Assembly: GCF_900102535.1 (NCBI RefSeq)
Contig: NZ_FNBP01000003.1
Span: forward strand, 1 to 64,000
DNA length: 64,000 nt
Reading direction: 5' to 3'
From: Sulfitobacter delicatus
GTDB taxonomy: Bacteria > Pseudomonadota > Alphaproteobacteria > Rhodobacterales > Rhodobacteraceae
Below the pieces are notes generated by a model, which saw only the letters and a program-made list of their open reading frames with translations, did no database searches and had not been told where the DNA came from. Positions within the stretch are counted from its first letter, which is position 1. The number at the start of each line of letters is the position of its first letter. Shown one piece after another: positions 15,645-25,522 of this stretch. A program made the position numbers and the translations under genes.

Positions 15645-18600
15645 ACGCGCCGCGACCTCGGCCTGCACCTTCTCGGCGGCGGCCTCTTTCACCGGGCCGT
15701 AGCCGCGGATTTCCATCGGGGCGCTGAGCACCGCGAGGGCGTCGTCATGGGGCAGGGCAGTGGCCTCCTGCATGACCTCCTCGTACCAGTCGATCAGTGC
15801 CACTTCGAGCTTGCGATCTGCACCGTAGCTGAACGGGTCGGCCCATGTGCCGCGCAGGGGTTTCATCACCGCTAGCAGGTCAAAGGCGCGCCCCATCCAA
15901 GGGCCGAACTTGCGCTTGTTGGGACGGCCGCGGCCATCCGTGCCGGTGGGCCATGCGGGCGGGGCGAGGTGGTAGTGGACCTTGTAATCGCCCTCAAAGG
16001 TATCCGCGATGCGTTCCTCAAAGCCGCTTTGACGGTGTAGGCGCGCGACCTCGTATTCGTCCTTATAAGCCATCAATTTGAACAGCGATTTCGCCGCAGC
16101 GCGCATGAGATCATCCGAGCCCTCGGGCAGCTTGCTTGCCAACGCGTCGAGTTTGGCCTTGTAGCGCTGGGCGTAGGCGGCGTTTTGGTAGTCGGTCAGG
16201 AAGTCCATCCGCCGTGCAATCAGCGCCTCGACAGTGTCGTCTGGCGCTGGGGCCGGGGCGAAGTGGGCCTCAATCGCTTGTGGATTGCCCGCCATGACCC
16301 GGCCAAAGCCGAAGGCGGCGCGGTTTTTGTCGGGCACGACGCCGTTCAGTTCAATCGCCTGTTCAAGGGCGGTGAGCGAGACCGGCACCAGACCTTTTTG
16401 CCATGCAAAGCCCAGCATCATGACATTGGCAAAGACCGCATCGCCCATCAGTTTTTCGGCCATGGCATTGGCGTCGAAGGCCGAGAGGTTCTCAGCCCCC
16501 ACCGCCTGTGCGATCACCGCTTCGCGGTCGTCGATGCGCAGGTCGGCGTCGCGGTTCAGCACCAGATCACCGGTGGGCATTTCGGCACGGTTCAGCACCA
16601 TGCGGGTGCCGCGGCGGTAGTGGGCCGAGGCCTTTGGCGCGGAGCTTACGACCATGTCGCAGCCGATCACCGCGTCAGCGCCTGCTTGGTCGATGCGCAC
16701 TTGGTGCACGTCTTCGGGGCGTTGGGCGAGGCGGACATAGCCGAGCACGGTGCCGAACTTCTGGGCAAAACCGGTGAAGTCGAGCACACTTGAGCCCAAC
16801 CCTTCGAGATGCGCCGCCATGGTGATCAGCGCGCCCACGGTGACCACGCCGGTGCCGCCGACGCCGGTGACCAGTAGGTTGAAGGGTTGGTCAAGCTTGG
16901 GCAACTCGGGCATCGGCAGTTGCGCCGAAAGCCCCGCCACATCCAGCCCCGCGCCCGAGCGTTTGCGGCGGGTGCCGCCTTCGACGGTGACGAAGGAGGG
17001 GCAGAAACCGTTGAGGCAGGAGTAGTCTTTGTTGCAGGTCGATTGGTTAATCTGCCGCTTGGTGCCGAACTCGGTTTTCTTGGGCTCGACGCTCAAGCAG
17101 TTGGATTCCAAGGAACAATCACCACAGCCCTCGCAGACCAGATCGTTGATCATCACGAATTTCTTCGGGTCGTCCATCAGCCCGCGTTTGCGTTTGCGGC
17201 GTTTTTCGGTGGCGCAGGTTTGCTCGTAGATCAGGACGGTGACGCCGGGAATCTCGCGCAGTTCGCGCTGTACGCGGTCGAGGTCGCGGCGGTGGTCGAA
17301 GGAGGTTTCAGCCGGGAAATCAGACTTCTGCAACAACTCGGGCCGGTCCGAGACCAGCGCGATCCGCTCGACGCCCTCAGCACGGCAGGCTTGTGCGATG
17401 GCAGCAACGGAAACGGGGCCGTCCACCGGCTGCCCGCCGGTCATGGCGACCGCGTCGTTGTAGAGGATTTTATAGGTGATATTGGCCATGGCCGCGACGG
17501 CTTGGCGAATGGCGAGCGAGCCGGAGTGGTACCATGTGCCTTCGCCCAAGTTCTGGAAGACGTGTTTGCCGCCGTTGAACAGCGAGGTGGCGATCCAGGG
17601 CACACCTTCGCCGCCCATCTGGGCAAAGCCCGCCGTCTCGCGGTCCATCCATGACGCCATGACGTGACAGCCGATGCCGGAATTCGCCTTGGAGCCTTCG
17701 GGCAGTTTGGTCGAGGAATTGTGCGGGCAGCCGGAGCAGAAATAGGGGGTGCGGGTGGCGCCTTCGACGTTCAGCAGCATGGGGGGCTGGTCGGTCAGCG
17801 CGCGGGCCTTTTCGACGAGGTTTTCGTGGGGAAAGAAAGCATTCAGACGCGCGGCGATGATCGGCACCAGTTTCAGCGGCGACAGCTCGCCCGTCCAAGG
17901 CACCAGTTCTTCGAGGTTCTCGTCGTGTTTGCCGACCATGCGCGCAGGCTTGGAGCCGGGCCAGTCGTAAAACGCCTCTTTGAACTGGCTCTCGATGATG
18001 CCGCGTTTCTCTTCGATCACAAGCACTTCGCGCTTGCCCTTCACAAAATCCAGCGCGTCGTCCAGCGCCAAGGGCCAGACCATGCCGATCTTGTAAATGT
18101 CTATGCCCAAACGGCGGCAGGCGGCCTCGTCCAGCCCCAAAAGCCGCAGCGCCTCCATGGTGTCGAGATGGCCCTTGCCGGTGGTGACGATGCCGAAGGA
18201 CGCGTCAGGCGTGTCATAGATATGCCGGTCAATCGGGTTGGCGCGCATGAAGGCCTGCACGGCGTCGAGCTTGTGGTGCAGCCGTGTCTCAATCTCGGGC
18301 GAAGGCAGGTCGCCCAAGCGCACATGCAGCCCGCCCGCCGGGGCGGTGTAGTCGGGCTGGTTAAACATGCGGTCCGGGGTCAGATCGACCGAAGCGCCGC
18401 TTTCCACGGTTTCCGAAATCGCCTTGAAGCCGACCCAAGTGCCCGAGTACCGCGACAGCGCGATGCCGTATTCGCCGAAGGCTTGGTATTCCGCGACCGA
18501 AGCCGGGTTCAGCGTCGGCATGAACCACGACATGAACCCCACGTCGGATTGGTGCGGCATGGACGAGGACACACAGCCGTGGTCGTCGCCCGCCACCACT

Positions 18601-19037
18601 AATACGCCGCCCTTGGGCGCGGAGCCATAGGCGTTGCCGTGTTTCAGCGCGTCGCCGGAACGGTCCACGCCCGGTCCCTTGCCGTACCACATGGAGAAAA
18701 CGCCCTCGACTTCGCAATGTGGGTCAAGATGCGCCTGCTGCGCGCCTAATACGGCAGTGGCGCCGAGGTCTTCGTTGACGGCGGGTAGGAACTTGACCCC
18801 GGCCCCGGCCACACGATCCTTGATGCGCCAATATTCGAGGTCCAGCCCGCCCAACGGCGAGCCACGGTAGCCCGAGACAAAACCGGCGGTGTTCAGCCCG
18901 GCATCGCGGTCGCGGCGGGCTTGGTCGAGCATGATCCGCACCAAGGCCTGCGTGCCGGTTAGAAAGACGCGGCCCTCGGTCCGGTCATAGCGGTCGTCGA
19001 GCCTATAGGTGGTGAAATCGCGCGGTTGTTCTGTCAT
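15636..19037 (-). CDS. Indolepyruvate ferredoxin oxidoreductase, fused subunits
   Basis: A single 1133-aa chain combining the ThDP-binding alpha part and the gamma part of indolepyruvate:ferredoxin oxidoreductase, a known fused form in proteobacteria. The iron-sulfur region at ~635-680 has CEGCGDC, SNCLSVEP, STCNKDYSC and NGFCP. TGVGGTGVVTVGAL in the C-terminal half marks the 2-oxoacid oxidoreductase gamma domain. It decarboxylates aryl pyruvates from transaminated aromatic amino acids to aryl-acetyl-CoA. Its 3' end overlaps the convergent cupin gene by 9 bases. A divergent Lrp-type regulator begins 124 bases upstream. Confidence 0.92.
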   Translation of the reverse strand: MTEQPRDFTTYRLDDRYDRTEGRVFLTGTQALVRIMLDQARRDRDAGLNTAGFVSGYRGSPLGGLDLEYWRIKDRVAGAGVKFLPAVNEDLGATAVLGAQQAHLDPHCEVEGVFSMWYGKGPGVDRSGDALKHGNAYGSAPKGGVLVVAGDDHGCVSSSMPHQSDVGFMSWFMPTLNPASVAEYQAFGEYGIALSRYSGTWVGFKAISETVESGASVDLTPDRMFNQPDYTAPAGGLHVRLGDLPSPEIETRLHHKLDAVQAFMRANPIDRHIYDTPDASFGIVTTGKGHLDTMEALRLLGLDEAACRRLGIDIYKIGMVWPLALDDALDFVKGKREVLVIEEKRGIIESQFKEAFYDWPGSKPARMVGKHDENLEELVPWTGELSPLKLVPIIAARLNAFFPHENLVEKARALTDQPPMLLNVEGATRTPYFCSGCPHNSSTKLPEGSKANSGIGCHVMASWMDRETAGFAQMGGEGVPWIATSLFNGGKHVFQNLGEGTWYHSGSLAIRQAVAAMANITYKILYNDAVAMTGGQPVDGPVSVAAIAQACRAEGVERIALVSDRPELLQKSDFPAETSFDHRRDLDRVQRELREIPGVTVLIYEQTCATEKRRKRKRGLMDDPKKFVMINDLVCEGCGDCSLESNCLSVEPKKTEFGTKRQINQSTCNKDYSCLNGFCPSFVTVEGGTRRKRSGAGLDVAGLSAQLPMPELPKLDQPFNLLVTGVGGTGVVTVGALITMAAHLEGLGSSVLDFTGFAQKFGTVLGYVRLAQRPEDVHQVRIDQAGADAVIGCDMVVSSAPKASAHYRRGTRMVLNRAEMPTGDLVLNRDADLRIDDREAVIAQAVGAENLSAFDANAMAEKLMGDAVFANVMMLGFAWQKGLVPVSLTALEQAIELNGVVPDKNRAAFGFGRVMAGNPQAIEAHFAPAPAPDDTVEALIARRMDFLTDYQNAAYAQRYKAKLDALASKLPEGSDDLMRAAAKSLFKLMAYKDEYEVARLHRQSGFEERIADTFEGDYKVHYHLAPPAWPTGTDGRGRPNKRKFGPWMGRAFDLLAVMKPLRGTWADPFSYGADRKLEVALIDWYEEVMQEATALPHDDALAVLSAPMEIRGYGPVKEAAAEKVQAEVAARLG

Positions 19038-19161
19038 GGGGTTCTCCTCAGCCGAAATTATAGCGCATCGGGCGCGAATTATTGCACCCCTTTTGCTGGC
19101 GGTTTGAGGGAATGGTGAATATATTTGCCGGAGATTTCGACACTGGCGAAAGAATTTACCG

Positions 19162-19623
19162 ATGAGCGAACTGGATGCGACCGACCTTCATCTGGTCACA
19201 TTGCTGCAACAGGATTCGCGCCTGCCCAACGCGCAACTGGCCGAAAAGCTGAATATTTCCGCCTCTGCCTGCTGGCGGCGGGTGAAGGCTTTGGAGCAAT
19301 CGGGCGTGATCAAACGTTACGCTGCGATCGTCGACCCCAAGGCGATGGGGCTGGGGTTCGAGGCCATGGTGCATGTGCATCTGACCCGACATGACGCCTC
19401 CGCGCTGGCCAGTTTCATCAGCGCAATCCAGACCCGCAAAGAGGTGACGGAGTGTTTTGCTACCACAGGACAGGCCGATTACCACCTGCGCATCCTGTGC
19501 CGCGATATTGAGGCCTATAACGCCTTTCTGGAAAGCTTCCTCTTCCTGCATCCGGCGGTAAATTCGGCGACAACCAACGTGATCCTGCGGCAGATCAAAT
19601 CAAACGCGCCAATCACGGGCTAG
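19162..19623 (+). CDS. Lrp/AsnC-family transcriptional regulator
   Basis: A 153-aa regulator with an N-terminal winged helix (LDATDLHLVTLLQQDSRLPN, then LAEKLNISASACWRRVKALE, about 3-50) and a C-terminal RAM domain. It is transcribed divergently from the indolepyruvate oxidoreductase gene across 124 bases and probably controls it in response to an aromatic amino acid or its keto acid. The shared intergenic region has two similar AT-rich blocks, GAAATTATAGCGC and GCGAATTATTGCA, that could be binding half-sites. It may also influence the downstream transporter operon. Confidence 0.88.
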   Translation: MSELDATDLHLVTLLQQDSRLPNAQLAEKLNISASACWRRVKALEQSGVIKRYAAIVDPKAMGLGFEAMVHVHLTRHDASALASFISAIQTRKEVTECFATTGQADYHLRILCRDIEAYNAFLESFLFLHPAVNSATTNVILRQIKSNAPITG

Positions 19624-19722
19624 GCCGCGGGCCCGCGCTTAATAACTCTATAGTTGCAACGTGATCCAACGCGGGGCATGGTTTTGTTCTGTTTTGAACA
19701 AAAACAAGTCTGGGAGGACACT

Positions 19723-20691
19723 ATGAAATTTCGCCTTATCAAGGCACTGGTTGCCGGTGCCGTACTGACAGCGGGGGCTGGGGGAGCGGCCACTGCAGCC
19801 GAATGTATCGCGCCAGCAAACCCCGGCGGCGGCTGGGATTTCACCTGCCGCCAGATTGGCAAAATCATGCATGATATCGGCGTGGTGGATAAGCCCGTGC
19901 AGGTAACCAACATGGCCGGCGCGGGCGGCGGGCTTGCGTTCAACCACGTGGTGACCGAGCAGAATGAGAACGAAGACCTGATCGTTGCGGCGTCTTCGGC
20001 CACAACCACCCGTCTGGCGCAGAATGCCTATGCCGGGATGACCGCCGATCAGGTGCGTTTCGTGGGCGCTATTGGGGCCGATCCGGGGGTGATCGTCGTC
20101 GGCAAAGACAGCGAGATCGACGATCTGGATAAAATGGTCGAAATGATCAAAGCCGACCCGTCGTCGGTGGCCTTTGCGGGCGGCTCAGCCGTGGGCGGCT
20201 TTGACCATATGAAGCCCCTGATGATCCTGAAAGAAGCCGGGTTCACCGACATTAAGAAGATCAAATACATCGGCGTCGACGGTGGCGCGGATGCAATCAC
20301 CCAGACCGTGGGTGGCTTTACCCAAGCCATGACAGGTGACATGTCCGAGGTGGTGGGGTTCCTCAAATCCGGCGATGTGCGGGTGATCGCGGTGCTGACC
20401 GACGAGCGCGTGCCGGGCTTTGACGACATCCCGACAGCCAAAGAGCAGGGCTATGACGTAGTCGCGGTGAACTGGCGTGGCCTTTATGTGCCCAAGGGCA
20501 TCTCGGACGAGGCCTTTAACAACTGGGCCGATAAGCTCCAGCAGGTTGCCGACAGCGAAGAGTGGAAGACCGCGATGGAGGCCAATGGCCTTGCCCCTTT
20601 CACCAAAGTGGGCGGCGATTTCCAGTCTTACGTTGACGGTCTGATCGAAGACATCAACGGCATGTCCAAGGAACTGGGGGTCATTCAGTAA
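19723..20691 (+). CDS. Tripartite tricarboxylate transporter, substrate-binding protein (TctC/Bug family)
   Basis: A 322-aa periplasmic receptor with a signal peptide (MKFRLIKALVAGAVLTAG, cleavage after TAA near residue 26). The Bug-fold signatures are ECIAPANPGGGWDFTCRQIG and NMAGAGGGLAFNHV near the mature N-terminus. This group binds carboxylate-containing solutes. The start is ATG 19723 behind GGGAGGA; the frame is open to 19654 but without family similarity. Its stop overlaps the TctB start by one base. The ligand is unknown. Confidence 0.9.
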   Translation: MKFRLIKALVAGAVLTAGAGGAATAAECIAPANPGGGWDFTCRQIGKIMHDIGVVDKPVQVTNMAGAGGGLAFNHVVTEQNENEDLIVAASSATTTRLAQNAYAGMTADQVRFVGAIGADPGVIVVGKDSEIDDLDKMVEMIKADPSSVAFAGGSAVGGFDHMKPLMILKEAGFTDIKKIKYIGVDGGADAITQTVGGFTQAMTGDMSEVVGFLKSGDVRVIAVLTDERVPGFDDIPTAKEQGYDVVAVNWRGLYVPKGISDEAFNNWADKLQQVADSEEWKTAMEANGLAPFTKVGGDFQSYVDGLIEDINGMSKELGVIQ

Positions 20692-21128
20692 TGGCCTCTG
20701 ACCGGATTTTCGGTCTGGTCATGTTGTTTCTCGCGCTGGCCTATATGGCCAGCGCAACTCAGATACAGACCAGTTTCCTTGCCGATCCCGTAGGCCCGCG
20801 CGCCTTTCCGCTGCTAGTGGGCGGTGTGGCGGCGCTTTCAAGCCTTGTGATCATGTTGCGCCCTGACCCAGACCCGGATTGGCCTGTCGCGCGCACGTTT
20901 TTGTCGCTCGGCCTCGCTGTCGTGGTGCTGGTGGCATACGCCTATGCTCTCAAACCGCTGGGGTTTGTCATTCCCACCGCGATTGCCGCCGGTATTCTGA
21001 GCTACCAGATTTCGCCGCGCCCTCTGGCTGCTGCGCTTGCCGGTATCGGTCTTTCGCTGGGGCTTTTCGTTCTGTTCAAATTCGCATTGGGGCTGAGCCT
21101 GATTGGCCTGCCCAAGGGGTGGTTCTGA
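20691..21128 (+). CDS. Tripartite tricarboxylate transporter, small membrane subunit (TctB)
   Basis: A 145-aa inner-membrane protein with four predicted helices (about 5-22, 36-54, 66-88 and 110-140). The length, position between receptor and large permease, and a DPVGPRAFPLLVGG-like segment after helix 1 fit TctB. It is the weakly conserved small permease subunit that partners TctA. The start overlaps the tctC stop; tctA begins 3 bases after its end. Confidence 0.88.
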   Translation: MASDRIFGLVMLFLALAYMASATQIQTSFLADPVGPRAFPLLVGGVAALSSLVIMLRPDPDPDWPVARTFLSLGLAVVVLVAYAYALKPLGFVIPTAIAAGILSYQISPRPLAAALAGIGLSLGLFVLFKFALGLSLIGLPKGWF

Positions 21129-21131
21129 GCT

Positions 21132-22637
21132 ATGGATATTCTGAGCAACCTCGCGATGGGGTTCGGCATCGCACTTTCGCCTTTCACCCTCATGCTCGCC
21201 GTGGCGGGCTGTTTTCTGGGCACGATCATCGGCGCTCTGCCGGGGCTGGGGCCGTCCAATGGCGTGGCAATTCTCATCCCGCTGACCTTTACCATGGGGC
21301 TGGATGCCACCAGTGCCTTGGTGCTGATGACGGCGGTCTATTATGGCGCGATGTATGGCGGGCGGATTTCGTCGATCCTGCTTAACATCCCCGGTGACGA
21401 GCCGGCGCTGATGACCACGCTTGATGGCTACCCCATGGCCAAAGAGGGCCGCGCAGGCGATGCGCTGGTGCTTTCGGGTGTGGCCTCTTTCGTGGGGGCT
21501 TTTCTGGCCACCATCGGACTTATGCTCTTGGCGCCGATGCTGGCGCGGGTGGCATTCTATTTCGGTCCGGCAGAGTATTTCGCGCTCTATCTGCTGGCCT
21601 TTTGCACGCTGGGCGGCATGGCCTCGAACAATCAGGCCAAGGCGGCACTGGCGTCTTGTATTGGTCTCGCGATTGCGATGATCGGGGTCGACAACAACTC
21701 CGGCATGCCGCGTCTGACCTATGGCAATATGCACCTGATGGATGGGGTCGATTTCCTTGTCGCCATCGTCGGGCTCTTTGCCATTGCCGAGGTGTTTTTC
21801 TTTATCGAAAGCCACGGCAAGGGCTCGTCCATCGGGGTGAAGCTCGACAAGGTCGGCATCCCTTGGAAGGATATCATGGCGACCAAATGGACCATGCTGC
21901 GCGCCTCGGGCGTGGGCTTTGTCGCTGGGATCCTGCCCGGTGCGGGGGCGTCGTTGGGCTCGTTTCTTGCCTATATGTCTGAGAAGTCACTGGCAGGGGA
22001 TAAGGGCGGCTTTGGCACCGGTGTGCCAAAGGGTGTCGCAGCACCGGAAGCTGGCAACAACGCCGCTGCGGGCGGTGCGCTGGTGCCGATGCTGACGTTG
22101 GGGGTGCCCGGCTCTGGCACCACGGCGGTGCTGCTGGCACTGCTGATGACGCTGAACATCACGCCGGGGCCGACGCTCTTCACCGACCGGCCAGAGGTCG
22201 TCTGGGGGCTGATCGCCTCGCTGCTGATTGCCAATATCGTGCTCTTGCTGATGAACGTGCCGATGGTGAAGATTTTTGTCAAAATCCTCATGGTGCCTGC
22301 ATGGGTGCTGCTGCCGGGGGTGACGATGATTTCTTTCGTGGGCATCTATTCCCTGTCGGGCAGCTATTTCGATCTGCTGCTGATGGTGGGCTTTGGCGTG
22401 CTGGGCTATGTGCTGCGCAAGCTGGATGTGCCGACGGTGCCGGTGATCCTTGGCATCCTCTTGGGCGGCAATATGGAGAACGCCCTGCGCCGTGCCATGG
22501 TGCTGTCGGACGGGGATGCGCTGTTTTTGTGGTCCTCGCCGATCGCCATTGGTCTATGGATATTCGCCATCGCGGGCTTTGTCGCGCCGATGTTCATGCG
22601 CGGGTTGCTGAGAAAACCGCAGAGGATTACGGATTGA
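21132..22637 (+). CDS. Tripartite tricarboxylate transporter, large permease (TctA)
   Basis: A 501-aa polytopic permease with about 11-12 membrane segments. The family signature GALPGLGPSNG is near residues 36-46 and is repeated in part as GILPGAGASLGSF in the second half, followed by GVAAPEAGNNAAAGGALVP. It forms the transport channel, driven by ion gradient. It is followed 3 bases later by an AtuA-family gene, so transport and substrate processing are encoded together. Confidence 0.93.
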   Translation: MDILSNLAMGFGIALSPFTLMLAVAGCFLGTIIGALPGLGPSNGVAILIPLTFTMGLDATSALVLMTAVYYGAMYGGRISSILLNIPGDEPALMTTLDGYPMAKEGRAGDALVLSGVASFVGAFLATIGLMLLAPMLARVAFYFGPAEYFALYLLAFCTLGGMASNNQAKAALASCIGLAIAMIGVDNNSGMPRLTYGNMHLMDGVDFLVAIVGLFAIAEVFFFIESHGKGSSIGVKLDKVGIPWKDIMATKWTMLRASGVGFVAGILPGAGASLGSFLAYMSEKSLAGDKGGFGTGVPKGVAAPEAGNNAAAGGALVPMLTLGVPGSGTTAVLLALLMTLNITPGPTLFTDRPEVVWGLIASLLIANIVLLLMNVPMVKIFVKILMVPAWVLLPGVTMISFVGIYSLSGSYFDLLLMVGFGVLGYVLRKLDVPTVPVILGILLGGNMENALRRAMVLSDGDALFLWSSPIAIGLWIFAIAGFVAPMFMRGLLRKPQRITD

Positions 22638-22640
22638 GCC

Positions 22641-23996
22641 ATGGTGAAAGTCTTGATCCCCTCCGGCGCGCTTGGGTTGAACTACGATGCGCAGGCCCTG
22701 CAACGCGGCATAGATGCGCGGCCCGATATTATTGCAATTGACGGCGGCTCGACCGACAGCGGGCCGTCTTATCTGGGGCGCGGCGTGTCGAAATATGCCC
22801 GCGCGTCGATCAAGCTGGAATGGGCCGGGTTGATGGCTGCCGCGGCTGAGGCGGGCTGCCCGCTGGTGATCGGCACCGCAGGCACCTGCGGCGCGGACAG
22901 TGCGGTGGATTGGATGCTCGACATCACCCGCGAGATTGCCGCCGAGCAGGGCACGCATCCGCGCATCGCTGTGATGCGCTCGGGCCAAGACCCGGCGCAG
23001 ATCGCGCAGGCCTGGCAAGAGGACCGCATCACCCCGCTGTCCGGCGCGCCTGAGATCGACGCCGCGGGCATCCGCGCCTGCACCAATATCGTGGCGCTCG
23101 CGGGGGCCGAGCAGGTTGCGGCGGCGCTGGACACCGGGGCCGATATCATCCTCTGCGGGCGCACCACCGACACGGCGATCATCGCGGCCTTGCCGCTGCA
23201 GCACGGCGTGGACGCAGGCGCCGCTTGGCACGCGGCCAAGATCGGCGAATGCGGCGCGCTTTGTGCCAGCAATCCGCAGTCGGGCGTGTTGATGGTGGAA
23301 TTCGACGAGGCAGGCGGCTTTGTCATCCACCCGCTGGCCGAGGGGGCCCACGCCACGCCCCATACTGTCTCGGCGCATATGCTCTACGAAAACTCCGACC
23401 CCTTCATCCTCTATGAGCCAGGCGGGCATCTGGATGTGACGGAGGCCCGCTACCGCGCCTTGGACGCGACCCGCGTGCATGTGTCAGGCGCGCGTTGGGT
23501 GCCGTCGGACCGCTATACCGTCAAGCTCGAAGGGGCGCGGGTGGCGGGCTATCAGACTGTGCTGATGGTGCTCTTGCGCGATGCGCGTTATGTGGCCAAC
23601 GCGCAGGCTTGGGCCGATGACATCACGGCGAAATGTCTGGAAAAAGCGGGCCAGAGGCTTGATGCGCCGCCGGACAGCTATTCGATCGAGTTGCGCTTGA
23701 TCGGACAGAACGCGAGTTTCGGCGATCTGGAGGCGCGCGAGGCGGCGCCGGTGGAAGTGGGGGTCATGGCCATCGTGACCGCGCAGACCGCCGCATTGGC
23801 CGATGAACTGGGCAAGATGCTCAACCCCTATCTGCTGCACCACCCGCTGACCCGCGAGGAGGAACAGCCGACCTTTGCCTTTCCCTTTTCCCCCGCCGAA
23901 ATGCCGCGCGGAGCGGTCTATGAGTTCGCGCTGCATCATGTGATGACGCTCGACGATCCGATGCAGGCTTTCGCGCTGGAGGTGGTGGAGACATGA
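22641..23996 (+). CDS. AtuA-family (DUF1446) acyl-substrate enzyme
   Basis: A 451-aa protein of the AtuA/DUF1446 family, named from acyclic terpene utilisation in Pseudomonas, with no firm reaction known. Recognisable stretches are IDGGSTDSGPSYLGRG near the N-terminus, IGTAGTCGADSAVD around 75-88, and GADIILCGRTTDTA around 170-183. It sits in a TctCBA operon and overlaps a DUF4387 gene by 4 bases; the two domains occur fused or paired elsewhere, so they probably form one enzyme. A role in hydrating or isomerising an imported organic acid is plausible but unproven. Confidence 0.82.
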   Translation: MVKVLIPSGALGLNYDAQALQRGIDARPDIIAIDGGSTDSGPSYLGRGVSKYARASIKLEWAGLMAAAAEAGCPLVIGTAGTCGADSAVDWMLDITREIAAEQGTHPRIAVMRSGQDPAQIAQAWQEDRITPLSGAPEIDAAGIRACTNIVALAGAEQVAAALDTGADIILCGRTTDTAIIAALPLQHGVDAGAAWHAAKIGECGALCASNPQSGVLMVEFDEAGGFVIHPLAEGAHATPHTVSAHMLYENSDPFILYEPGGHLDVTEARYRALDATRVHVSGARWVPSDRYTVKLEGARVAGYQTVLMVLLRDARYVANAQAWADDITAKCLEKAGQRLDAPPDSYSIELRLIGQNASFGDLEAREAAPVEVGVMAIVTAQTAALADELGKMLNPYLLHHPLTREEEQPTFAFPFSPAEMPRGAVYEFALHHVMTLDDPMQAFALEVVET

Positions 23997-24292
23997 GCTC
24001 ACTTGGTGAAATGGTGCAAAAGGTCCGCTCGAAAAACGCCGGGCCGTTCTGGCTGACCATCGACATTTTCTGCGGCACGGATGCGGCGTTTGAGGATGTC
24101 AGGCAACGGCTCGACACCGGCAAAGTTGCGGCGCGGCTGGGGGCCAATAGCCAGGATTTAAAGCGGTTCGATATCGCGTCGCTCAACGTCATCAAGATCA
24201 GCCTGCCGCGTCCCACTGTGCAAGGCGCGGTGGATGACCGCGACATGCATGGGGCGTCTTGGGCGGCCTTGATTTCAGAAATGGACATTTGA
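23993..24292 (+). CDS. DUF4387 family protein
   Basis: A 99-aa protein matching the small DUF4387 domain (KVRSKNAGPFWLTIDIFC near the start, then ITLPRPTVQG-like KISLPRPTVQGAVDDRD and MHGASWAALI at the end). No function is established. The 4-base overlap with the AtuA-family gene and the known co-occurrence of both domains argue for a two-subunit complex. It is the last gene of the transporter operon; frmA follows after 48 bases with its own ribosome site. Confidence 0.78.
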   Translation: MSSLGEMVQKVRSKNAGPFWLTIDIFCGTDAAFEDVRQRLDTGKVAARLGANSQDLKRFDIASLNVIKISLPRPTVQGAVDDRDMHGASWAALISEMDI

Positions 24293-24340
24293 GCCGCGCG
24301 CGCTCCATATAGGCCAAACCAAGCCTTAAAGGAGAGACCC

Positions 24341-25456
24341 ATGATGAAAACCCGTGCCGCCGTGGCCGTTGAAGCCGGCAAACCGCTTGAAATCATGGAG
24401 GTGAACCTCGAAGGGCCGAAACGCGGCGAGGTGTTGGTCGAGATCAAGGCGACGGGCCTGTGCCACACCGACGAATTCACCCGTTCGGGCGATGATCCCG
24501 AAGGCATCTTCCCTGCGATCCTTGGCCATGAAGGCGCGGGCGTGGTGCTGGAAGTGGGCGAGGGCGTCACGACGCTGGAGCCGGGCGATCATGTGATCCC
24601 GCTCTACACGCCCGAGTGCCGAGAGTGTGAGTATTGTCTGAGCGGCAAAACCAACCTCTGCCAGAAAATTCGCGTGACCCAAGGCCAGGGCCTGCTGCCC
24701 GACGGCACGACGCGGTTCTCCATGCTCGATGGCACGCCGATCCATCACTACATGGGCTGTTCGACCTTCGCCAATCACACCGTGGTGCCGGAGATCGCGC
24801 TGGCCAAGGTGCGCAAGGATGCGCCGTTTGATAAGATTTGCTACATCGGCTGTGGTGTCACCACGGGCATTGGCGCGGTTATTAACACAGCTAAGGTCGA
24901 ACTTGGCGCGCGCTGTGTGGTCTTTGGCCTGGGCGGTATCGGTCTGAACGTCATTCAAGGTCTGCGCCTTGCAGGGGCGGACCAGATCGTTGGTGTCGAT
25001 CTGAACGACGATAAGGCCGAAGCGGGCAAGTATTTCGGCATGACCGATTTCGTGAACCCGTCCAAGGTCGACGGCGATCTGGTGGCGCATCTCGTCGAGT
25101 TGACCAAGGGCGGCGCTGACTATTCCTTTGACGCCACCGGCAATACCAAGGTGATGCGTGACGCGCTGGAATGCGCCCATAAGGGCTGGGGCGAAAGCAT
25201 CATCATCGGTGTGGCGCCTGCGGGGGCCGAGATTTCGACGCGGCCGTTCCAACTGGTCACCGGTCGGGTCTGGCGCGGCACGGCCTTTGGCGGGGCCAAG
25301 GGGCGGACGGATGTGCCCAAGATCGTCGATTGGTACATGAGTGGTAAAATCGAGATCGATCCGATGATCACGCATAAGCTGACGCTGGACCAGATCAACG
25401 AAGGCTTTGATTTGATGCACAAGGGTGAATCGATCCGGGCGGTTGTCGAGTTTTGA
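24341..25456 (+). CDS. frmA: S-(hydroxymethyl)glutathione dehydrogenase (class III alcohol dehydrogenase)
   Basis: A 371-aa zinc-dependent medium-chain dehydrogenase that oxidises S-hydroxymethylglutathione in glutathione-linked formaldehyde detoxification, and can also reduce S-nitrosoglutathione. Catalytic zinc ligands are in GLCHTDEF and GHEGAG. Structural zinc cysteines are in [30 protein letters not shown] is the class III signature, and [12 protein letters not shown] with the following Asp binds NAD. It begins behind AAAGGAGAG. A matching S-formylglutathione hydrolase is not in the window. Confidence 0.93.
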   Translation: MMKTRAAVAVEAGKPLEIMEVNLEGPKRGEVLVEIKATGLCHTDEFTRSGDDPEGIFPAILGHEGAGVVLEVGEGVTTLEPGDHVIPLYTPECRECEYCLSGKTNLCQKIRVTQGQGLLPDGTTRFSMLDGTPIHHYMGCSTFANHTVVPEIALAKVRKDAPFDKICYIGCGVTTGIGAVINTAKVELGARCVVFGLGGIGLNVIQGLRLAGADQIVGVDLNDDKAEAGKYFGMTDFVNPSKVDGDLVAHLVELTKGGADYSFDATGNTKVMRDALECAHKGWGESIIIGVAPAGAEISTRPFQLVTGRVWRGTAFGGAKGRTDVPKIVDWYMSGKIEIDPMITHKLTLDQINEGFDLMHKGESIRAVVEF

Positions 25457-25464
25457 ATGTGACG

Positions 25465-25519
25465 CTGGGGGGCTGTCTGCCCCCCAGACCCCCCGAAAGT
25501 ATTTTTGGCCAAAAAGAGT
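25465..25519 (+). terminator. Terminator with a shared GGCC palindrome tail after frmA
   Basis: A 9-bp stem CTGGGGGGC / GCCCCCCAG at 25465-25487 is followed by a C-run and then a 22-base element with core TTTTTGGCCAAAAA at 25498-25519. The same 22 bases occur inverted at 29797-29818 beside another GC hairpin. It lies between frmA and the end of cobQ and may work for both. Confidence 0.7.
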
Positions 25520-25522
25520 GGG

